From: an uncultured Crocinitomix sp.
GTDB taxonomy: Bacteria; Bacteroidota; Bacteroidia; Flavobacteriales_D; Crocinitomicaceae
Direction of reading: 5' to 3'
Length of the DNA stretch: 64,000 nucleotides
Assembly (NCBI GenBank): GCA_937136425.1
Contig: CAKZON010000114.1
Coordinates: 1-64,000, forward strand
In this document: positions 32,887-41,300 of the stretch, one piece after another
Layout of the letters: the number at the start of each line of letters is the position of its first letter
Numbering within the stretch: position 1 is the stretch's first letter
Notes under the pieces: model-generated
Seen by the model: only the letters and a program-made list of their open reading frames with translations
Told to the model about the DNA's origin: nothing
Databases searched by the model: none
Made by a program: the position numbers and the translations under genes

Positions 32887-35451
32887 CTATTTAAGGATGG
32901 TTACATGTCCTTTATGTTGAATGATTCTATCAGTATCTAATTCCTTAAACTCAATGCTCCAAGTGTATACTCCGGGCTGAACAATACCTTCAGATCCGTA
33001 TGATCCATCCCATCCGCCTGCGGCATTGAATGATTCAAATACTACTTCGCCATATCTGTTATACACCGCCATATGGAAGTTGTAAGGGTCAAATCCTGAT
33101 TGGAATACAGGCTTAAACGTGTCGTTTAACGCATTTCCATCTGGCGTAAATGTATTTGGAATATAATACAACACTATGTCTTTCACTTTGATGTGAGCGG
33201 TAATACTGTCAGCGCATCCCAAATCATTTTCTGCATATAATGTGATGTCATAGATTCCTGCAATCGTTGGGTAATCATGAATTGGATTTTCGTCAGTTGA
33301 AAGCGGAGAGCCATCACCAAAGTTCCATTCGTAACTTGTTGCACCTGTTGATGTATTAGTAAAGGTAACCTCTGTATCATCTGTATATACACTTCCTGGA
33401 GAGAAGGTGAAATTTGCAGTTGGACCAGGTCCTATAATTACAGTAAAGATTGCAATATCAGAATCACAAGGACCAGAAACAGCCGACACATAGTGATAAG
33501 TATAAACTCCCACTTCCAAATCAGACGCATCCAATATTCCTGTAACAGGATCAAATTCATCAGAAGGTGTCATTTCAACCCAAGATCCTCCAGGGTCATT
33601 CCCATCCAATAGTTCATTCAAGTCAACCTCAATTCCAGGCGCGCTACAAATCTCTATTGATCCATCTAATCCTGCATTATTTTGCTCAAATATTGTTAAT
33701 TCAATCATAGCAGTATCTGCAGGACAAGGATACTCACCAACAATGTAATAGAACTCATAATCACCTGCAGGGACATCTAATGGTGTGAAAACTCCCGTTA
33801 AATTATCCAGCCCTGCTTCAGCGGCTAAAGGATCCACCTCCCAAAAACCACCTGGATTTGCATCCGTTAGATAATCTGTTAAGTTTATTGAAGAACCATC
33901 TAGGTTGCACAAATCAGGTGCTGTACCGTTTGGTCCTGCAGATATTTCGTTAAACTCAACTTTGATTGTATCTACATCATAGCATCCTGTTTCTGTATTT
34001 TCAACCAATACATAAACAACATCTCCTTCTGATATATAATCTGATGGCCACAAACCTGTTATATCATCTACTCCGTCAGGGTAATCCTCATAATAAGTTG
34101 TGGTAGTTTCCTCTACTCCTGCAGTATCGATAACCTCAATATCTGTGAGTAAAATAGAGTCGGCACAAATAACACCAGGATCTGGCACATAAATTTCTGG
34201 AGATTGAATCGTTATTAATACATATTCATTTGCTAACCCAATTCCTCCGAAACAATCACCTAACAATAAATAACAAGCAATGTGTGCGGTGTCTGCATCA
34301 GTCCCTTCAATTATAGTGGTATAAGCCTCTGTTCCTAAAGTGTCTCCTTCATCCATATCCATCCAAGCTAAATTATACTCAGAAATCACTTCTCCTGGAG
34401 CCTCAACCCAAAGGACGGTTGGTTCAGTTGTACATCTACGAATTGTATCAACAACTCCATCTGTTTCATAAATAACTCCTCCAGTTTCAATGTAAGCAGT
34501 TGTATCTTGACAAGCTTCTCCCAAATCTGGTCCATCTTCATATGTAAAATGGAACATATCTAACATAGCCTCGTTTACTTGACTGCCATTCATTACTACA
34601 ACAAACTGAAATGTAGTAGATTCTCCATCAGGTATTGTTCCGTCTTTATGGCAAATTGAAATGGCTTGATCACTAAACATAGTTGAACCAACAGTGCCAA
34701 CATAAGGCCCTACTCCGTTCCAAACATCTGATGCATCATCTACATAAAAGCCTCCATACGCAACACGCATATCTTCACCAATTGCACCTAAACCAATATA
34801 ACTTTCCCAACCATTATTGTCGGTTGCAGTAACTAGCGCTTTTGGACATTCAGGTGTGGGTTGCTCTACAATGGTATTAAATGTTGCAAAGCCCCAACCT
34901 AAATCCATATTGTTATCCGGATCAAGCGCTTTATAGAAATAGACATCATTTTTATCAGCACCAGAAGTGTTTGTTAAGGTAACCTGAACGGTGTAAAAAT
35001 GATCTGTAGAATCCATTTTATATGTCATATGAATGTCTATTCCAGCCACCGATCCGTCCCAGTCTATAAATTTACATTTGTCGATTTCTTGGTAATTTGA
35101 AAGCCCCTCACTTGCAATTGAAGAACCTAAAGCAGAACTATTAAAATAAGTTACGCCGTCTACTTCAATTCCAAATCTGCATTCGGGTGCACCTGGCATA
35201 AAAAAATCGCCATCATAATTTACCCAATCGTCATTTTGTGGATTTGCTAAAAAGCCAAGACGCCCAGTTGCGCCTCTGTAATGTGTTGGAAATGGAGGAA
35301 GACCTTGCGAGCCTTCATAACCTTCTTGATGAATTCCAACTTCAAGTCCGGGGGCCATTAAAAAGCCATCTGTCCCGACTATTTGAGCAAAAAGGTTACC
35401 CGAAAATAGGCATACCAATAGTGCTACAAAAGATATTTTTGTCTGAATCAT
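32887..35451 (-). CDS. large secreted PKD-domain protein, T9SS type B
   Basis: An 854-residue exported protein with a signal peptide (about 1-22). A long beta-rich region has cysteine-bearing modules, then a PKD domain (about 690-765, with YEWNFGDGSP), and the final segment is the CHU_C type-B sorting domain (about 770-854: YIPNTFTPDGNALNDTFKP, IYNRYGEVVFES-like, WDGSYG, GVYTWSIEF). Type-B domains direct T9SS cargo that is often polymer- or matrix-related. The N-terminal portion, with ENNGWESYIGLG and FTYEDGPD stretches, resembles no enzyme I recognise, so an adhesin or structural role is possible. Confidence 0.85.
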   Translation of the reverse strand: MIQTKISFVALLVCLFSGNLFAQIVGTDGFLMAPGLEVGIHQEGYEGSQGLPPFPTHYRGATGRLGFLANPQNDDWVNYDGDFFMPGAPECRFGIEVDGVTYFNSSALGSSIASEGLSNYQEIDKCKFIDWDGSVAGIDIHMTYKMDSTDHFYTVQVTLTNTSGADKNDVYFYKALDPDNNMDLGWGFATFNTIVEQPTPECPKALVTATDNNGWESYIGLGAIGEDMRVAYGGFYVDDASDVWNGVGPYVGTVGSTMFSDQAISICHKDGTIPDGESTTFQFVVVMNGSQVNEAMLDMFHFTYEDGPDLGEACQDTTAYIETGGVIYETDGVVDTIRRCTTEPTVLWVEAPGEVISEYNLAWMDMDEGDTLGTEAYTTIIEGTDADTAHIACYLLLGDCFGGIGLANEYVLITIQSPEIYVPDPGVICADSILLTDIEVIDTAGVEETTTTYYEDYPDGVDDITGLWPSDYISEGDVVYVLVENTETGCYDVDTIKVEFNEISAGPNGTAPDLCNLDGSSINLTDYLTDANPGGFWEVDPLAAEAGLDNLTGVFTPLDVPAGDYEFYYIVGEYPCPADTAMIELTIFEQNNAGLDGSIEICSAPGIEVDLNELLDGNDPGGSWVEMTPSDEFDPVTGILDASDLEVGVYTYHYVSAVSGPCDSDIAIFTVIIGPGPTANFTFSPGSVYTDDTEVTFTNTSTGATSYEWNFGDGSPLSTDENPIHDYPTIAGIYDITLYAENDLGCADSITAHIKVKDIVLYYIPNTFTPDGNALNDTFKPVFQSGFDPYNFHMAVYNRYGEVVFESFNAAGGWDGSYGSEGIVQPGVYTWSIEFKELDTDRIIQHKGHVTILK

Positions 35452-35492
35452 AATTGTATTTATTAGGGGATACTGCTAAACGAAGAAGTCGT

Positions 35493-35852
35493 TTATAGTG
35501 GTTTAGATAATTGATTTAAATAGGTTTGAACTTGCGCTAATGACGCTTCTTCTCCTAAATATTCAGTGTGAATTTGAACAATCAAATATTGCTCAGTGAA
35601 ATGGGGAACTGTTGTTATTAAATTGGCGGTTAAGTAGTATCCGCATTGTTTAATCAAATCTGCCTCAGTAGCAAAATCAAGATGTGAAATATCCACATAA
35701 TAATAATTTGAAACAGGGGTTTCTGAATCTAGGGTCAGATAGAAATTTGAATTTAGCGTTGCTGTTGGAAGTTCTTCCAAAGGAACATCTTGAGCTATTA
35801 ATCCGAAGGCGGATAATGCAATAGTCAAGAAAAGGGTTTTTAAAATTTTCAT
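35493..35852 (-). CDS. small exported protein, 119 aa
   Basis: A clear signal peptide (MKILKTLFLTIALSAFGLIAQ) precedes about 98 mature residues with beta strands and Tyr pairs (FYLTLDSETPVSNYYYVD). No family is recognised. It lies 41 bases upstream of the 854-residue T9SS gene on the same strand, so the two may be cotranscribed. Its size suggests a periplasmic accessory protein. Nothing else was seen in 35853-36105 except an AT-rich spacer. Confidence 0.55.
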   Translation of the reverse strand: MKILKTLFLTIALSAFGLIAQDVPLEELPTATLNSNFYLTLDSETPVSNYYYVDISHLDFATEADLIKQCGYYLTANLITTVPHFTEQYLIVQIHTEYLGEEASLAQVQTYLNQLSKPL

Positions 35853-36105
35853 TTGCTTTTTATTTGGTTAAAGCACATATTTTTAACATTTACACAGAGT
35901 GTATCATTTTGATTCCCAGAAGTATATGTTGAAAATGTGTGGTCTGATTAATAGACGCTACTCTTTTTATTTAAGTTGCTTTTTTCCATTCAAAAAATTA
36001 CAAATCTTTCAAAAAATTGAAAAAAAGAAAAAACTAAACCTTTAAAAAACAAGGCTTTATAAGGGATCTTTTAATTTTATTTTTTTTTCAATTATCTCAC
36101 ATGAG

Positions 36106-36714
36106 TTATTGAACTACTTGCGCGTTTTCCATAAATAAGTCGCGTAAACGTTCTAATTTTGAATCGTATTTTTCTGCAAAAACGATATGTTGGCACTTTT
36201 GAATGCTTTCAGAAATTCGATCAATATGTGTGTGAAAACTTGTTCCTACTAAAAATTCGGCATCTTCTACAATGATCATTTGTAGTTCCATCAAATTAAT
36301 ACCATTTAAGAAATAAAGTTTACTTAACCTTTTAGGAGTTGAAATTACAATGTCTGCGCCGCGATAGACTTCATCCTTTTGCTGATTGATGTTTTGCTCT
36401 TCAAATACCGCACTTACTCGGATACCAGAAAATTCAGTGTATTTTTTAAATCGTTCTGCTAATCCCACCACTGCATCTCTATCTTTCGCATAAATTAACG
36501 CTACTGGATTATCGCCTTTGGCTTTCATTTGTAATTTTTGCAATACACTTATTACTAAGGCCTCTGTTTTTCCAGCTCCCTTAGGACCTACAGCAAAAAT
36601 ATTAGCACCACTTTTAATTTTCGGAATTAGAACTTTTTGCAATGAAGTAGGCTCTTCTAGTCCTATTTCAGCAATTTTATCTAATAAGCTTTCATTTAAT
36701 TTTTTGAATGGCAT
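36106..36714 (-). CDS. lone DEAD-box-like N-terminal ATPase domain
   Basis: The 202 residues correspond to the first RecA-like domain of a DEAD/DEAH helicase: an upstream Q-motif region (EEPTSLQKVLIPKI, Gln26), a Walker A motif GPKGAGKT (43-50) and VISTPKRL. The motif II position reads VEDAEF in place of DEAD. No second RecA domain follows; the frame ends in a stop and the next gene is separate. Nucleotide binding looks possible, while helicase activity is unlikely. It may be a regulator or remnant. It follows a 159-aa unknown gene (33 bases away). Confidence 0.75.
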   Translation of the reverse strand: MPFKKLNESLLDKIAEIGLEEPTSLQKVLIPKIKSGANIFAVGPKGAGKTEALVISVLQKLQMKAKGDNPVALIYAKDRDAVVGLAERFKKYTEFSGIRVSAVFEEQNINQQKDEVYRGADIVISTPKRLSKLYFLNGINLMELQMIIVEDAEFLVGTSFHTHIDRISESIQKCQHIVFAEKYDSKLERLRDLFMENAQVVQ

Positions 36715-36746
36715 ATGATGCTATTAATAATGTATATGTAACAAAG

Positions 36747-37226
36747 TTAACGGACTAATTTAGGGTGTCCCCGATAAAATCCCTTAACATTCTTTTTTGC
36801 GCTCTTAAAACGACTAACAAAAGGTTTCCAACCTGCATTACCCTTTGCGTTATTAATTAAAACTCCACTCCCCCACCAGGTAGAATAAACTTTAAATTGT
36901 TCTATGTCATCAATTGGACAACATTGACTTTTTGGAATCTCCTTTTTAATTTTTTTTCTTAAGAAATCTTCTAGTTCGGCAACACTAGTTCCACGGCGAT
37001 TAACAAGGTCATGAATAACCTCTGAAACGGGTTTTCCTTTAAAAAAGAAAGTAGGTGCAACTGGTTTTCCTTTCCGAGTTTTTCGAATATCCTCAGTAGT
37101 ATTAACGGGCACAAAGAAGAGGTATTTATTTGTACCTATAAAAATACCTTGCAAGGACTCTGACAAAGATTTCTCTCCTATAAGCCTTGCATTATTTGCT
37201 AAAACATAATCTTTTAACTCCTCCAT
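36747..37226 (-). CDS. hypothetical basic protein, 159 aa
   Basis: I do not recognise it. The protein is basic, with a QCCPIDDIEQFKVYSTWWGSG segment (about residues 101-121), a KKKIKKEIP patch, and a Lys/Arg-rich C-terminal tail (RFKSAKKNVKGFYRGHP) that might contact RNA or DNA. No signal peptide is present. It sits between ApbE (9 bases) and the DEAD-like gene (33 bases), all on the minus strand, and is probably cotranscribed. Function unknown. Confidence 0.6.
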   Translation of the reverse strand: MEELKDYVLANNARLIGEKSLSESLQGIFIGTNKYLFFVPVNTTEDIRKTRKGKPVAPTFFFKGKPVSEVIHDLVNRRGTSVAELEDFLRKKIKKEIPKSQCCPIDDIEQFKVYSTWWGSGVLINNAKGNAGWKPFVSRFKSAKKNVKGFYRGHPKLVR

Positions 37227-37234
37227 AACATTTC

Positions 37235-38323
37235 TTAAAGTTCAATCATTTTACCAAATGCTGGAGTATAATAAGTTTGGTACTCATCATGTTCGTTGAT
37301 AAAAATCAAATAAACATCCAAGCCAAGCACTGTATTTTCTTCAATAAATGCAATAGATTTTTCAGGCCCCATCACCATAAATGCAGTTGCCATAGCATCC
37401 GCCATTGCGCAAGATTCTGCCACTACAGTTGCACTTAATAAAGAATGTGTAACTGGATAACCAGTTAAGGGGTTAAGTGTATGCGAATATTTAATTCCAT
37501 TTTTTTCATAGAATTTACGATACGAACCGGAAGTAGCGATACTTTTGTTCTCAACACTTACAATTTCTTGTAATTCACGCGTATTTTCATCTGAATTTTC
37601 TACTGGTTTATCAATACCAATTCGCCAAGAAACACCATCAGCGTTATATCCTTTAACCTTAATCTCTCCACCAATTTCAACAAAATAATTTTTGGCTCCA
37701 CGCTTTTCTAATTCTTCGGCTAAAACGTCCACAGCTAAACCTTGCGCAATAGCGTTAAAATCTAACTTGGCGCCAGGCGTGTTTTTAATAATTTTAGAGG
37801 TTTTCAAAGAGTCTTGCGACACTTCACCAGAAAAATTGAAATGATATCCATTCTGAAAGCCTAATAGTGCTCTTAAAGAATCTACTGTAATAGAATCTGG
37901 CACTACATCTAAATCTTTCATGAATCCCCATCCATCAACCAAAGGGTATACTGTAGGATCAAATGCTCCACTTGTCAATTCATGCACAGAAAGTGCCATC
38001 TTATAACAACGATTAAAATAGTTATGTGCGTCCTGATAAACAAAAGTGCCTGCACCAGACTCATTCAATTTGGTTAAAATAGAATTAGGAATATAACTAC
38101 TTAATGCGTCATCAAAATTGGATAAAATTTGATTCACCTCATCCATTGAGATGGTAATAGAGTCGTTGCAAATTATTGCAAATGTTGTTCCTTGCGTGCT
38201 ACCATATAACTCAACCGTTTCTGCAACTGGAGTTTCATTACTTTCTGTAGTAGCGTTTGTGGAGTCACCGCCGCAACTTAAAAAGAAAAAAGGAAAGGCA
38301 AAAAGTAAATAATAATGCTTCAT
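37235..38323 (-). CDS. apbE: FAD:protein FMN transferase (ApbE family) lipoprotein
   Basis: A 362-residue lipoprotein with a lipobox at LSCGG (Cys17). ApbE landmarks are LSSYIPNSILTKLNESG, PTVYPLVDGWGF, IAQGLAVDVLAEEL, YFVEIGGEIKVKG, TSGSYRKF, HTLNPLTGYPV and ADAMATAFMVMG. The enzyme attaches FMN from FAD to a threonine of target proteins on the outer face of the membrane, for example Na+-NQR or Rnf subunits. Those partners are not in this window. It lies 49 bases after the 1742-residue repeat protein. Confidence 0.88.
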   Translation of the reverse strand: MKHYYLLFAFPFFFLSCGGDSTNATTESNETPVAETVELYGSTQGTTFAIICNDSITISMDEVNQILSNFDDALSSYIPNSILTKLNESGAGTFVYQDAHNYFNRCYKMALSVHELTSGAFDPTVYPLVDGWGFMKDLDVVPDSITVDSLRALLGFQNGYHFNFSGEVSQDSLKTSKIIKNTPGAKLDFNAIAQGLAVDVLAEELEKRGAKNYFVEIGGEIKVKGYNADGVSWRIGIDKPVENSDENTRELQEIVSVENKSIATSGSYRKFYEKNGIKYSHTLNPLTGYPVTHSLLSATVVAESCAMADAMATAFMVMGPEKSIAFIEENTVLGLDVYLIFINEHDEYQTYYTPAFGKMIEL

Positions 38324-38371
38324 GTGAAATTTATTGGAGCAAAGTTATTTCTTTTTTTGGGAAGAAATGGT

Positions 38372-41300
38372 TTAATTACGAACTAAGTCCGCAGCATCTG
38401 TTTTATCCTCCCATTCAAACTCAGAGATTCCATGTCCGTTGCATGTATATGAAACCGTACCAAATTTAGTTTGGATCATTTCATATAAATTTCCTGCACC
38501 GTTACGCACAACTACACGCCGTACAACATAAGAAACCATTAAGCCATCTTCATCATTAAGTGTATAAATCTCTTCTGTCATGCCCTCAGGGAATTGATCA
38601 CCCAAAGCATTTTTCATTTCTTCATCAATTTTCGTTACATCAATATCTTTTAATGACTCAACATAATCTTCTGATTTTTCAAGATCTTCCTTACTTTTTT
38701 CACCAAGCTCATTATTCTCCTCCTTCATCTCTTCCACCATATCAGAAGTATTATCGATTACTTTATCTGCAGTTTCATCCAATTCTTTATTTGTTACCTC
38801 TTGATCATTTTTATTTCCTTCCAAATAGTTAACAGTTGAATGGCTTTCATCTAATGTTTCGGCTGTTTTATTCTCCAAGTAATCTTCTTTATCTTCACTA
38901 ATTTTATTCACGACAACTTCATATCCTTCACGGTTCTTATCGTCCTCTATTTTATTTTCAACAATTTCAATTTCCATTTTCTCCACTTCAATATCGGTAT
39001 TGAACAGTACGTTGTTTTGATCAATCGTCAATTCATCAATCTTATCCTCATTTTCTAAGTTTTGCTTTTCTGTAAAGCCCTCCATACGTTCACGTGGAAT
39101 GTCATTATTCAAATTCTCTATTTCAATTTCATTAATAATACCCTCTGTATATTTCTTTTGATCAATTGATACATCATAATGATCATCTTGCATGCTAGCA
39201 TCCACCTCAATCATTGTTGTATTCACCTCTTCTATTCTCACTTCACCTAATTCTCTTGGCATATCTGCAGTCAACTCAATCACTCTAATTTCATCAATCA
39301 TTTCTTCAGTGTCATCCTTCACCTCCATTACAACGTCTTCTTGATCCCATGAACTAGTATTCGTTGCATTCACAATATCAACATGATGATTTTCGACATG
39401 ATTTTCAGTATTCAATCTTGGAATATCTCTTTTAGGGTCTCCTTCAATTCTATTCTCCTCAATTGAGGTAACATAGTTCTTTTGAGAAAAAGTTTCATTG
39501 GTTTGTGCGACATTTTCTAAATTACTTTCTAAGATAATTTCTGTTCGAATTTGTTCCACATCTAACAAATATCCTTCTCTTGGCAAATCACTTTCGTTAT
39601 TTACTTCTTCCAACTCTACATTAATATTATTAACTACCTGCGTTTGTAATTGAACATTATTATCGTTCATTTCAACCCTTTCGCGATCCTCGACAGATTG
39701 ATCATCAACCATCACTTCAACATATTCAGATGCTATTACTCGCTCTTCGTTTGGCTGAATTCCATAATTATCAATGTCCTCATTAATTCTAACCACTTTT
39801 TCTCTTGTTTCAAAGTTTTCATCTGTTTGCTCAGTTGTATTTTCCCCAACAGCATCAGCAGCATCTAATCCTTGTTGCTCTGTTTTTTGCGCCATTATGT
39901 ATTTTCTTTCTGCCTCAGCATTTGCCAACATATTTGCCACATCAACAGAATTAGTTGATCGGTTAGGATCACCGTAGTTGGTCATATTTGTTTTAGTCTT
40001 TACAACAGCTTGCGGGTTAAGAATTTCTTCAATTTCTTTTAACTTATCTTTTGGATATTGATCTTGAGGTTTAAATCCAATTGCTCGTTCATAACGCGTT
40101 TTAGCATTGGCATAATCGGCATTTTTAAAATATTGATCTGCTTTTTTAATCAACTTTTCATAACTCTTATTTAATTGCTCATCAGTTTCTGATTTCATAT
40201 TATCAGTACACAACTTAATGCGCTCCTCAGGCCAACTTCTATTAAATAAATTATAAGCCTTTAAGTAATTTTCTTTAGCATCTTTCCAATCCCCTTTTTC
40301 AAATTGATTATCTGCATCTTTGATATAACCATTGTACTCATCCTCTAACTTATCAGCTTCATTCGACTTTAACTGAATTTGTTTGATTTCATCAATTTTT
40401 CTTTGAGGCAATGGATCAGTTGGCTTTGTTGTAAGTGCAGTTTGATATAAAGTTAAGGCTGCATCATACTCTTTCAGATCAAGTTTATTTTGCGCATCAG
40501 CCAAAAGTTTTTGATAAGCTTCTTCCGCTTTATCATCTGAATTTTTCGATAACATATCGTTTGCTTCATCAATCTTATCTGTCGGATACTTCTCGCCTGG
40601 TTTAATTTTAAGAGCCTCATTGTAAGTTGCAATTGCTCCTGTATAATCATTACTATTAAACTCTTGGTCGCCTTTAGAAATTAGCGCCAAATAATCTGCT
40701 TCTTTTTGTTTTGCTAAATCGTCTGCACTCATTTTGCCTTCAATCTCTGCAATTTTATTAAGCGGATATGACTCTCCAGGTTTCAAAGCAAGTGCAGCGT
40801 TAAATTTGTCCAAGGCTTGTTGCCAACTGTCAACATTCATTGCTGTTTCACCTTCTTTAATTAAAGCATCATACTGCTCCTCTAATTTTTTCTCTTCAGA
40901 CAGTTCATTCTCACGATCTCTTTTTATTTGTTCAATTTTCTCAATCTGAGCCTGAGCATATGCATCTGTTTTTTTAATCGTTAATGCTCTATTATAATAA
41001 CTCTTTGATTCTTCTAACTTATCTTCATCTAAAAGTGCATCTGCTTTATCAATAATTTTTTGATATTGACGTTGGGCCTCATCTTCAGACTCAGCCTTCA
41101 TTCTCTTCTCAATCTCAGCAATTTGCTCATCAGAATAAGTTTCTGAGTTTTTGATTGTTCGTGCGTCCTCATACAATGCTCTAGCGCCATCCCAATTTTC
41201 ATCTTTAAATGCCGCATCAGCCTCAGCTATTTTCTTTTCATAGCGTTCCTGTGTGTCTGCATTCTCATTCTCTTCATCCAACTTAAGACCAACCTCTTTT

